Of a stretch of 64,000 nt of DNA, positions 1-10,870 are shown one piece after another (within the stretch, counting starts at the first letter, position 1; each line of letters starts with the position of its first letter). The position numbers and the translations under genes were made by a program. Origin of the DNA: Tamarix chinensis (lineage: Eukaryota; Streptophyta; Magnoliopsida; Caryophyllales; Tamaricaceae); contig CM060180.1 in NCBI GenBank assembly GCA_030549775.1, forward strand, positions 85,697,172-85,761,171, given 5' to 3'. The notes beneath the pieces are model-generated. The model did no database searches and had not been told where the DNA came from. It saw nothing but the letters and a program-made list of their open reading frames with translations.

Positions 1-1260
1 TGAATAGCCTATATTAAATAATAGCCCCTTTAAAGGTTTAATAATCTTACCTAATTCAATTAAATAGAATATGGTTATGGTATTAAATCAAATTACATTT
101 ATTATGTTATATGCTACATTCTCCAAGAGATTTTGACCTACTTTCATGGTTTAATTCTCTTATTCAATTGTTAGGCCTATCAGTTCTTTGATTAAATACC
201 TATGTCTAATCAAGTCGATGATAAAGCAACTCAATCATAATTATAGAACTAATAATTGAATCTACAAATTGAAGCATTTAAAAAGGAAATCAAACTAATT
301 TATCATTAATTAACAATTTAGACTGGATCCAATCCTAGAAACTAAATCTACACACTCATAATTGAATTGGAATGAAAGAAATAAAATATAGTAATAAAAA
401 TAACATTATGCATAATAAATAACAAAAGAGGGATAGAAAGATGAATTCGTAGATAAACACTAAAATCTGATGTTAAGAGTGAGTACAAGATCTAAAACTA
501 GAACTAAATGTAAAATATTAATGAGGAAAGTTTGAGTTACATCCATGGATTTTTCGCCAATAGAAAAAGAGAGAAACGAAACCCCTCCTTTCTCCCATCA
601 TGTGAATTAGGAATTTATATGAAGAGAGTGTCCAATTGTACGTGTAATATATAAAAACCATAACATGCAGCTTTGATGCTCTTGATAGGTGCAAATGGAT
701 GATGCATGGCCATGCCAATATCACACAGTCAGGCCATGTAGGTTTCTTCTTCTAGGAGTTATGGATGTCTTTTGGAAAAATGCTCGTATCTTCTTCATCT
801 AAATTTGAAACGAGATGATCTTGAATGCTTTGGAAAGATAAGAATAAGATAAAAAAAATTATTTGTACTTATCCATATTCATATTTAATCAAAGGAAAAA
901 TCTTTCACTTTTTCAATCAAATAATTATCTCTGAAATGAATAAGGCCATATGCATGCTAGGCTCTTTATAATGTCTACTCAAAGCCTTTATATTACCTCA
1001 TCTTAGCCTTATTTACATTCATTGAATTCATCTACAAAACAAAATAACAAAGGACATAGTATCCTCAAATCTAATAGAAAATAAAATAATATGCATAGCA
1101 AATCCATGGAAACATGCATATACAAATAGTGAAAATCATCAAAATATTATCCATTTTACCAATTTATCAAAATGATATTTTACTTGCATGTGATAATATA
1201 GGATGGTGTATTGTACACCAAGCGTGGCTCAAATTATAAAAAGGTGATAAATTGTAGTTA
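1..1260. other. AT-rich intergenic DNA, no gene seen
   Basis: I find no convincing coding stretch on either strand. Short open frames are broken and have no recognisable motif. It is probably old repeat-derived intergenic sequence. Confidence 0.5.
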
Positions 1261-1740
1261 ATTCAACATCCTAAGAATGACTCAGAGTTGGATGAGAAAT
1301 TTGTTGGCTACGTAGATTCACGTAAATCTGCTTCTTAATTCATTTTCCTTTTAGTTAGTAGAGCAATATCCTAGAAAAGAAAAAAATTAGGATTGCATAT
1401 CCACTTCTACAATTGAAGCAAAACTTATCTAATCATTTAAAGCCACAAAGCATGGTGTCTAGTTAAGAAATTTCATATTGGGTCTTAGAATAAGTGATTC
1501 TATTTACAGACATTTGATGCTTAAGTGTGACAATTCACTCGTCATTCTTATCTCAAGAAACAAGAAAAGTTGTAATTATACCAAGGGCATAGACATAAAA
1601 TACTTGAAGATTAAAAAAATAAAAATAAAAAATTATTTCAAAAGGAGAAGTGGTCTGGGAACACATAGGTATTAATTGTATGTTGGTTGACCTATTAAAT
1701 AATGGTAGTCAACCAAATAAGTTTAAGGATCATGTGTATA
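1261..1740 (+). pseudogene. Ty1/copia polyprotein fragment, RNase H end
   Basis: Translated in pieces, this stretch shows the order of motifs at the C-terminal end of a copia polyprotein. First comes a segment like KFVGYVDSRKSAS (the family's GYVDSDFAG...RKS region), then an alanine/isoleucine-serine stretch, then a segment reading LKCDNSLVILISRNKK followed by KGIDIKYLKIK, which matches the family's CDN.SAI.L.KN...KHIDVKYHFI region. Several stop codons and frame changes break it, so it cannot be expressed as a protein. It lies about 320 bases upstream of a purine tract and a probable LTR in the same orientation, which fits the 3' end of one truncated element. No reverse transcriptase or integrase part is visible upstream. 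Confidence 0.72.
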
Positions 1741-2060
1741 ATATAGGTGTTGGACCCTCTATGTGATTGTATTGTTATAATACATTATGAATTTTTTATA
1801 CAAAGTTGTGTTTGTTTCTCATTTGGTTTGTATACATATGTTTTACCAAAAAATAACACATTAAATGTAGAACCTTGAATAAACATTGGGTTTATTTATA
1901 AAGTTAAATTTTTGGGCATAATTAGTAAATCGTGATATATGAAACTTTTAGAACGTCGAAAGCTTGTCACCATGATCCATGTATCAGTTTCATTATTTAG
2001 TTTGTACTAATATAAGGTGACCATATAGAGAGTTTAATTTATATGGATCAAATGGGAGAA

Positions 2061-2800
2061 TGTTGATATATTTTAGTTTTATAAAATTATTGTTATTATT
2101 TTATAAATAAAGTATTTTATGTTATATATATATATATATTAACCCTTGGTGCAGTATATATTAAGTAACATACAAAGACTTTGACCATAAAGTTTATATT
2201 ACATGGTAATAACTTAGTAATTAAGTCTAACCTATATTTCTTAATCTAATACTTGATGGTAGAATTAGAATTAAATATGTATGGTTGGATGAAAGTATGT
2301 GTGGGTCATAAAATAAAGGATATAATTAAATTAATTATTTAATTAATTTATTATCTCAAATTTTTATTTTGAAATTAAAGGAGGGAAAAATAAATAATTA
2401 GTTATATAACTATTTAATTACATTTAGCACATAAGTTGTAAAAAGAATATAGTGGTGTGTTGTGGTTCAATTCAGAAATTAGAAGAACCACTCTCTCTTT
2501 CCTTTTTTTCATAAACACACATATGTGCATAGAACATGAGAAATAGGGTAGAATTTCTTCTTCCATATTTTATGATAATTATGTGTGAAATTGAATAAAC
2601 ATGTTCCATCGAGTTTAAGAAAATAGAAATTGGGCATATGTCTCTAATGATCCTAAACATGTATTATATAGTCCAATTCCACATAGTGAGAGCTTGTATT
2701 GTGCGTTAATTTTTTTTTTGGAAAAATTAAGCATGAATTGTGTATGAACTATATGCATAAAATGTTAATTGTGATTCATGCCATTAAATTTTTTCTAACA
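2061..2800 (+). mobile_element. probable 3' LTR of the truncated Ty1/copia element
   Basis: The purine-rich tract AATGGGAGAA at 2051-2060 is followed directly by TGTTGATATA, the usual arrangement of polypurine tract and 3' LTR start in plant copia elements. The sequence closes at 2800 with TTCTAACA, giving TGTT...AACA inverted termini. A TATA-like ATTATATAG lies near 2665. The matching 5' LTR is not in the window, so no target-site duplication can be tested and the right boundary is an estimate. Confidence 0.55.
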
Positions 2801-2985
2801 CATATAATAAGTAGGTAGAACGGAAAAATGGATTTGACAAATGTTGTGCACCTTGCATATGATAATAGCTTCTTTATTTTTTTTTCATCCATCGAGGTAT
2901 TTATGCTTGTTAAGTAGGTGGTGGTACATCGTACTATGATGCTTATGCCAAAGGAGAAAGCACCACAAGTACTTGTTATCCTACC

Positions 2986-3335
2986 TCACCATAACAATGG
3001 GTAGAATTCTGCCAACCTCTCTTTAAGGCTCGTACCAAATAGAAATAGATCATCAACAAACATTAGGTTTGATAGGAGGAATATGTCTGTTAATTTTAAG
3101 ACCCTAAAATAAATTATCATGAGCATAGTAAGTGAAAATTCTATTGAGAACTTGAGAGCACAATATAAATAAATGAAGTGAGAGAGGGTATCCTTGTTTA
3201 ATACCACATTCAGATTTAAAGATGGCCATTAATAAGGATTAAAAAACCTTGAGATGATCACACACTCCATGATTAGCCTAAGAGTGTACCCTATTGTTAT
3301 TGTTACCCAAACTTGACCTTATATCAACTTCACTA
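2986..3335 (-). pseudogene. LINE (non-LTR) reverse transcriptase fragment
   Basis: Read on the minus strand from high to low coordinates, the pieces line up with the middle of a plant L1-type reverse transcriptase. They are LIMECV (family: WIMKCV), an ING-like stretch, GIKQGYPLS (family: RGIRQGCPLSP), LFILCSQVLNRIF (family: LFILCSEVLSRL), and LMFVDDLFLFG, the F-x-DD active-site block (family: LLFADDSLLF). At least two frame changes and several stops separate them. No 5' part, endonuclease or poly-A tail is recognisable, so this is a short, old, truncated copy. Confidence 0.75.
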
Positions 3336-4493
3336 AGGAAAAATGTGCATACTAATGAGTCAGGTCATCATCATCATTCTAATAGTCCTGGTGTAACTCT
3401 TTTCCATGAGGTCCCAAGTAAATGACACCCCCCAGTGCATATCCTAAGTAAAAAAGGACACATAAAACTATTGAGATAAAATGGCTACAATAATCCGGGT
3501 AGCCTTAGTGTGAAAGTTTGATTCTACCGATGATTAAAAAGTCACTGGTTAGTCAACTACTTGTGGGCATTCACGGTCACAAACACATCCTAAGGCACAT
3601 GACGCAATTAACTTCTATTGTGTTGGCCCAGGGTAGCGTTGACAGCAGTGCCTACGGCAAGAATATTGCCTTTTGAGATGAGAAGATTAAAAGCCATAAC
3701 ACACATCTACTTAAATTGAGGCGCAATGCATGTGCCATTTATAACAACTTTCCCATTATTACAGTAATGTTACCGCCACCCTTGCTTATTTGTTATTTTA
3801 GATCTACTATTGGTTATTTTTTTAATTGATGGAACAATACATGTTTTTTGCATTTTTTTTTCAGTACTGATTGTTGCGTAACCCTATATATAACAATATT
3901 AAATTATCATTCCATTCAATATTGAAATAATAATAATAATCATTGTTGTTGTTATTGTTTATATTTTTTTACTATTATTAAATTGAATAAAATTAAAATT
4001 TTATGTTGGAAATGTAGATAATATCGCATGTATCAATAATTTTTATTAACATTAGTATTATAAAAAAAACTATAATTTAGTGTGGTACGCAAGATATTAT
4101 TATCAAAAAAATTATATTATAATTGTGAATAAATTTGATCTTTAAAACTTGATATTATTATTTTAGTTTTTTGAGACAAGGTGATATTATTGTTATTGTT
4201 TGTATTATATTAAGAAATGTTAGTAATATACTATAACTACAAATCTTTGTTAGTATTATATTATTATTTTTACTATATATTACCTAAGTTATTAAAATGT
4301 GTCTCAAAGTGAAGATTTGGAGGGGTAAAATATATCACACATGATAGTAATACATCATATTGCATATTTCATTATTGTTATTATTGATAGTAGTAATACA
4401 TCATATTTCATTATTATTAGTAGCAGCAGTAATATCTCACATGATAGTAACACATCATGATATTATTATTAGTGTGGTCACTATCATACGCTT

Positions 4494-4661
4494 AAATAAT
4501 TCCCTTGATTATTATTAAATTCAAATAGAAATTAAGTCTGGATTGTAAATAATAATGTAGGTCTTACTGTCTTGACTTAATTAATGCCCTTGACTATTAT
4601 TAAATATAAATAGAAAATTAAATCAGGATTGTAAATAATAATGTATGTCTCATTGTCTCGA
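4494..4661. repeat. 85-bp imperfect tandem duplication
   Basis: Two adjacent copies (about 4494-4577 and 4578-4661) share the order CCCTTGA, TATTATTAAAT, AAATAGAAA, GGATTGTAAATAATAATGTA and a TGTCT block. Equivalent anchors, such as CCCTTGA at 4502 and 4587, are 85 bases apart. The copies differ at several positions, so the duplication is not recent. Confidence 0.8.
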
Positions 4662-5102
4662 TCATTGTGAATGTTGTTAGCATTATATATATAATTAAAT
4701 ATCAATCCCCATATATAATATCACCCAATATTTATTAAATTTTGGATCATTTGATATGGAAAATTGGGGATACACAATGCTTTTAAATTTTCACATATTT
4801 ATAGATGATAGACCATTCATTGGCTAATATTTATTGATATTTTACTCACAATTACCAAGATTTGCTAATATCTGTTGTGGGAAAAAAAGGTCATGCTACA
4901 ACTAGAGCAACATAGAAATTATAGTTAGGGATATCTTGATACCACAACACTATGACTCTAACTGTAATTGAGACCTTGATGTTACCCTTACCATTATTTT
5001 TCCGAGTTTATCTTTGCTAAAAAAATGGTTAGATTCATTATCTTCTTCCATAATTATTGTATCTAATGTTTAAAATAATTAAAAGTTTGTATGATTATTT
5101 TT

Positions 5103-5103
5103 G

Positions 5104-5159
<56 letters not shown>
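5103..5159. repeat. (GA)n microsatellite
   Basis: An almost pure GA run of about 57 bases with two AA interruptions near its left end. Confidence 0.97.
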
Positions 5160-5161
<2 letters not shown>

Positions 5162-6179
5162 GAAAATAATTATGTATAAATGAAAAGGGTAAATTGCACA
5201 AAAGCAAAAAAAAATATTTTGAGGGATGTAAACTCAAGAATTTGTGTGTGTATATAACAACTTCCGTAGCTCTATGATATTGAGACAGCTATGCTTTTGT
5301 GGGTAGAATAATGGTGTGATGTTTTGTATAATAGAAACTGTAGGTTTAGATATAACACCACCAAAATTCACTACTGAAAAATTTTATTTTTAAAAAATTT
5401 ATGTAGAAGCAAGTACAGTAAATTTTGAATTATTACCACCACACTTAGTACCAGACCGGATTCCTACCCCATTATGATACTAAGATCTAAGGCTGAAAAC
5501 ATACTTTACTTAAATTTCAAGAATACATTTACAAATCAAAATAGCACAATAGTTGGGAAGGTTAACTCACCTTCTAAAGAAAACCCACTAATTGTGGTTA
5601 TGAGGAAAATATCAGTAGAAAAGAAAACACATGGGATTTAAGAAGACATAGAAAGGAATCCCAGTTTAATACACCGATCAACATCCTAGATAATCTCTAC
5701 GCTCTTAATCCAGAAGATAAATCCTGAAGGGAGCATGCGAGCTAACCTACAAAGGTCACTACCCATTGAATAGGTAAAGACCCAAGAAAAGAATTCCTTC
5801 AGTACTATGGTACTGAGTAACTCTTTATATGAGACTAACATGTAAGGCCCGCATGCTACACATAGAACATATGATCATGGAATAGTACATCTATCATATG
5901 AAATATAATAATCGTGTGGATAGCTACATGCATCAAGATCATATGCCACAATGCTTATTCACTTAGGAGCAACAAAACTTATTATGGGAACATTCAAGCG
6001 ATGCTCATTGTAGTACAACTAGAATAATCGACCCACAAAACTTCTCAATAGTGTCACAAAAAAATGTTATATACATTGATAGGACATGTTAGTTCATTCA
6101 CTATTATTTGTATTCAAGTCATTAGTGTCATAATTAGCCATCACTCAATTTTTATACACATGGTTTAGGGACCTTATTA

Positions 6180-6690
6180 TTATGATCAGTGGACCGATAA
6201 CTACATCATCCAAGGTGGAAAGCTCCTAACCACTATTATGACCAGTGGATCGGTAAACCTAATACAACACGGGGCAAAATGCTCCTGAACACTATAATAA
6301 CCTATGGACTGGCAAATATACTGCAATCTAAGGCAAAATGCACTTGGCCCCTATCATAACTAATGGACCCATAAATATACTACACACAGTCTCAACCCAT
6401 GTGGTGTTCCATTGTAAGTGATTAGTGTCTTTTCCGTATATTTATATTATCTAAGGGTTTCATTATTGAGCTCGAGAGCCCCACTATTATAATCGGTGGA
6501 CTAGGAATATCCTATAATCTAGAGGAACGCACCTGACCACTATCATAACCGCTGGATCAATGATTTACTATAATCTAAGGCAGAACGCACCTGAATACTA
6601 TTATAACCGGTGCACCTGTGATATACTATAATCCAAAGCAGAACGTACCTAACTACTATTATAATCGATGGATTGGTAAATATCCAACAC
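6180..6690 (+). repeat. tandem CCAC-TATTATAACCG-GTGG repeats of A1
   Basis: About seven imperfect units carry the core ACCACTATTATAACCGGTGG followed by a spacer ending in forms of AAGGCAAAATGCACCTG. The core begins CCAC and ends GTGG, so each unit can pair with itself, and it contains the palindrome ACCGGT in the best copies. Matching arrays sit at the same relative place in A2, A3, A4 and A5. Confidence 0.85.
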
Positions 6691-7091
6691 ACAAGCCCGG
6701 CTCAATGATTTTTTTACTTTAGTTGATTCCTATCTTATTTGTTTAGATATCACACACACATCCATGCAAAAACCATGTAAGAGTCCTGAATTACCACCAC
6801 CCCGACCAAACCTAAACTCATGTAAACCTTAATTCCCTAAATTGAGATATTCACACTCCCCACTGATCCCTTGAGTCCCTAAAATTATCCACCAACCCAA
6901 ACATGCCATCAGAACCATTTTACTCATGGGTCATAGCCCATTTCCCCTGTTCCTCACGTGCAATAACAATTAGTCCCTAGGGTTAATCTTCAAAACCCTA
7001 AGTTGGCCCAAATAGACCTAACCCCTTCTCTACTACCTAATTAGTCTCAAACTCCCACAACCAAGTAGATTTTACTAGGATTATCCATCCC

Positions 7092-7832
7092 CTAAGGTTT
7101 TGTAATTTAACTCTCCCATCTTGCCCATGTAATGCTAACCTTTCAAATCAGTCATTCTTAGACCCTAATTCCAAAATTTTAGTAGTCTCTCATTATTTAA
7201 AACTATATGGGCTCTATAACTATACAAGCTTCTCAACCATATCACCATTTACCCCCATATTCATTCATAGCAACCAACCCTACTCTTCTCACCCATGGTC
7301 ATAGCTCCCTTGGGTTGTGCTCGCCCCATATGTGTTCATTAGAATAATTACCCTAATACATGCCCAAACTACTAAAGGTCCTTAAGCCATGTAATATTGA
7401 TAACCATGATGAAAGTAATGATACTAAGACCACAAAGGAATATTCTCACATCCAACACCAATTTACCTTTATCGTGCACATTTATTAGCCAAACCACCAT
7501 TGCATCCTCAAATTTACCAAAATACCCTTAGACCATATAAATTCGTCAATCATGATCAAACATGTATTACTATTACAACCAAACCCTAACTTCATACTTA
7601 GCACCCATTATTACCTAGCAAGCACATATATTAGGATAATCACACTTGCACCTTTAAATTACCAAAATACCCTTATACCATATATTATCACCATTTGTGC
7701 CCAATCGTGTATTACTAATACCACCAAACCTTAATTTCAAACTTAACATCAATTATTTCTTAGCATGCACATTTATTAATATAATCACCCTCACACCTTC
7801 AAAATTACCAAAATGTCCCTATACCATATTGA
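7092..7832 (+). repeat. 146-bp tandem array of A1, left part
   Basis: The anchor CCATA (or a one-base variant) following ACCAAAATGYCCCT recurs at about 7240, 7387, 7533, 7678 and 7824, spacings of 145-147 bases. Each unit also carries a version of 'ATCACCATTTATACCCAAACATG' (given here as a loose consensus) and 'ACCACCAAACC'. The array is cut at 7832 by B1 and resumes at 9691. Confidence 0.8.
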
Positions 7833-8093
7833 TGTGTGTGAAAGTATACAATTCTCAACTATGTGATATTAATGCTCGATTATGTTGAGATTAATAAGAA
7901 AAAGATTTGAAAATGGAGGATGAATGACAAAGGTATTCGAAGAAGGTAAACTAATAAAGATGATAAATCAAATACTATGGTTATGATTCAATGATGGTGA
8001 ACGAATAATGATGATGGTTCGAACGTGATGATATAATTATGATGTTGATTTGACAATGATGTGTTAGGGATGATGGTGATTTGAAGGTTAGGG

Positions 8094-8928
8094 TGATGTG
8101 AATCTTACAAATTTATATTTAATTAATTTTGAAAATTGCTATGAATTAATTACTTATAATTGTTTGTCTTATTTGATGAGTTAATAGGAGTGTAATGCAG
8201 CATATGGATTCTGTGAAACTTTGGATACAGTTGCTGGAAGTGCAGATTATGTATGTGAAGTGTACAGATTATGTAAATTTTGTTAATAACTTGTAATCCC
8301 ATATGATGCATTCGCCGGTCGAAATTAGCTAATGGAAATTAGGTCGGTTGTATAATCCGCCACCCGGTCCTTAATTTTGGACTAGATGGATTGTGGATTA
8401 ATCAATCCTTAATAGCCATGATTAGCTAAAGTATTATTTTAGCTGATGGGAAATTAAGCCTTAAACTTAATTGTATTTGGGACATTTTCTTATGTTGGGT
8501 TGATATGGGCTGGTCGACTTATTGTGGCCCAAAATATTAAACCTTCGTTCTTTAGGCCTTGTATCCGTAGTCTTTATTGTATTTGTCGATGTATACGGTC
8601 TGTTATGTACATATATATATAGTCGAATACATGTAATACGGGTAACTATTGACAGAATAATACTTGGTTAATTCTCGAGTCTTCTCGCGATTTCTTTTCT
8701 CTCTCTCTCGGCGATTCTCTCGTTCGCTCGTCTTCTCTGATTCTGCTCTCGCTCTCACCTTGATCGATCTTGATCATTCACTTTCAAATTTCAGTTGCCG
8801 TTGGATAAACTGTGCCTCTGAATCTTTGGTCTTCCTTTGGAATTGTTCCTTAGGCTGTACCGGCGAATCGAACATTGCGCTCGATTAATCTTTCGATCCT
8901 TTCGTGAAACCCTAACAGGTTTCCATCA
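8094..8928 (+). mobile_element. C: solo LTR with perfect 5-bp duplication
   Basis: The 835-base segment starts TGATGTGAATC and ends TTTCCATCA, so its last five bases are the reverse complement of its first five. TAGGG flanks both sides (8089-8093 and 8929-8933). A TATA-like run, ATATATATATAG, lies at about 8612-8623, followed by a transcribed-looking CT-rich part. There is no primer-binding site or coding region next to it, so it is a solo LTR left by recombination. It interrupts B1; B2 lacks it. Confidence 0.82.
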
Positions 8929-8954
8929 TAGGGTTTAATGGAATATAATTTCAT

Positions 8955-9055
8955 AGGTTAAGGTTAGGGTTAGCATAAGGGTTTAGCTTTGAAATTGGGG
9001 TTAGGGTTAGGTTTTGATTCAAATTTTAGGGTTAGGGTTACAAATGGCAAAACCG
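8955..9055. repeat. telomere-like (TTAGGG/TTTAGGG) tract in B1
   Basis: Several GGTTAGGGTTAG and AGGGTTTAG pieces are mixed with other sequence. A comparable tract is present at the same relative place in B2 (17036-17094), so it belongs to the B element and does not mark a chromosome end. Confidence 0.7.
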
Positions 9056-9690
9056 ATGTAAGGTTTCAATTAGGCTTTGATTTTAGATGATGTTTGGATG
9101 ATGGTGATGGATAGAAAAATGTGGATTATAGAGGGTAGAAAGGATAGAAATTAATCCCTAATTCACATAGATAAAATATTAAGTTTTTCAAGATTAATCA
9201 TTGATACATATTTAATTAACTTGAATTGAACTCACATAAAATTCAAAATGCATTCAACTTCAATACTTGATCATTATCTACCTCTAATCCTGACTTTCAT
9301 GGCTTTATATGGCCAATCTACCATTTACCTAAAAAGCATAATTCAAAAGATACCAAGCTAAAAGATATTATGCTACTTTATGCTAACTTTATGTTACTTT
9401 ATGCTAACTTTGTGCTTTAGCTAATATCCAACCCTACCACTTAATTAATTAATTAGCTAAATCAATAGTTATACACACGTAAGATGCACATTTTCTCCCC
9501 ATGCACGTGGCCATGCACTCTGTGCATGCCATGCACATGCACATGCACATAGATGCCTAGTATCTTGTTTGGTATGTTTCTTCTATAACTAGCAATGTAA
9601 CCATCCGTTTGTCATTAGCTTTTTGGGAGATCATTTCCAAATGAAAAATAATTGGTTCCATAATTATATTCTTGATTATTTTCTCCTACA

Positions 9691-10870
9691 TATGATGTCG
9701 CCATTTATACCCAAACATGAAATACTAGTACCACCAAACCTTATTTTCACACTTAAACACCCCTTAACACTTAGCATGTACATTTATTGGTATAATCACC
9801 CTTGCACCTTTCAAATTACCAAAATACCTCTATGCTATATATTATCATCATTTATACTCAAACATGAAATACTAATGCCACCAAACCTTATGTTCATGCT
9901 TAAACACCATTTAACACTTATTATGCACATTCATTAGTATAGTCACTCTTGTAACTTCAAAATTACAAAAGTACCCCTATACCATATGATATCACTATTT
10001 ATACCCAAACAAGAAATTCTAATGCCACCAATTATCTTTATACTTTGCACCAATTACCACTTATCATGCATATTTATTATTTTAACTCCCCTTGCACATT
10101 CCAAATTACTAAAACACTCATAGGCCCTAAAATATTAATAATCATGCTCAACCCTGCATTACCAACATCAGAAACCTTACTATTATTCTTAGCACTAATT
10201 ATCACCTATCATGCATATTTATTTAAGCATCCTCCATTTTACATATAAAATTACTAAAATGCTCTTAGACCATAAAATACTAATAATCATACCCAACCAT
10301 GCACTACCAACACCACAAAACCCTTATTAATATTCTTAGCACCAATTATCACCTATCGTGCATATTTATTTAAGCATGCTCCAATTTACATGCAAAATTA
10401 CCTAAATACCCCTAAACTATAGAATACTAATAATCATACCCCAACCATACAGTACCAACACCAAAAAAACCCTTAGTATTATTCTTAGCATCAATTATCA
10501 CCGATCATGTATGTTTATTTAAGCATCCTCCACTTTATATTTAAAATTACCAAAATGCCCCTAGACCATAAAATACTAATAATCATACTCAACCATTCAC
10601 TACCAACACCACAAAATCCTTAGTATTATTCTTAGCATCAATTATCACCTATCATGCATGTTTATTTAAGCATCCTCCACTTTACATGCAAAATTACCAA
10701 AATGCCCCTAAAATATAAAATATTAGTATCCATGCCCAATATGCATTACCAACACCCAAAACCTTTATTATTATTATTAGCACCTCCTTATCCTTAGCCA
10801 TCACATTTATTGGAATTATCTCCATCATACCTTAAAGTTTACCAAAATAACCCTAAACCTTAAAATATTA
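9691..10870 (+). repeat. 146-bp tandem array of A1, right part
   Basis: Units continue after B1, with anchors at about 9835, 9982, 10126, 10270, 10417, 10566, 10712 and 10858. Spacings are 144-149 bases. Each unit holds one TTACCAAAATGCCCCTA-like block, one 'AATACTAATAATCATACCCAACC'-like block and one 'CATTTATTTAAGCATCCTCCA'-like block in the later copies. About eight units lie here and five or more on the left of B1. The repeats are homogeneous enough to recognise by eye, yet every copy differs. Confidence 0.85.

Larger units (their letters stand above)
3336..5350. other. AT-rich intergenic DNA with local repeats, no gene seen
   Basis: The stretch is rich in ATT/AAT runs and short imperfect direct repeats, such as repeated 'ACATCATAT...TTCATTATTATT' blocks around 4340-4460. 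It also holds one tandem duplication and one GA microsatellite, listed separately. No reading frame of interest was found. Confidence 0.5.
7833..9690 (+). mobile_element. B1: LTR-like element inserted in the 146-bp array of A1
   Basis: The element starts TGTGTGTGAAAG and ends TTTTCTCCTACA. The A1 array stops at its left edge and resumes in phase at its right edge. The left flank is ATTGA and the right flank TATGA, an imperfect 5-bp duplication. A second copy of the same sequence (B2) lies at 16897-17799. It carries the solo LTR C; without C it is about 1.0 kb. It contains no protein-coding frame, but does contain a short telomere-like tract (8955-9055) and a CATGCA-rich stretch near 9500-9550. 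A short LTR or a non-autonomous element is likely. Confidence 0.6.

Noticed and set aside
8955..9055. True telomere
   Set aside because: The tract is short, degenerate, internal, and repeated in both B copies.
9623..9937. 104-codon plus-strand frame
   Set aside because: Runs from B1 into the 146-bp array of A1; its sequence repeats with the array and is not a gene.
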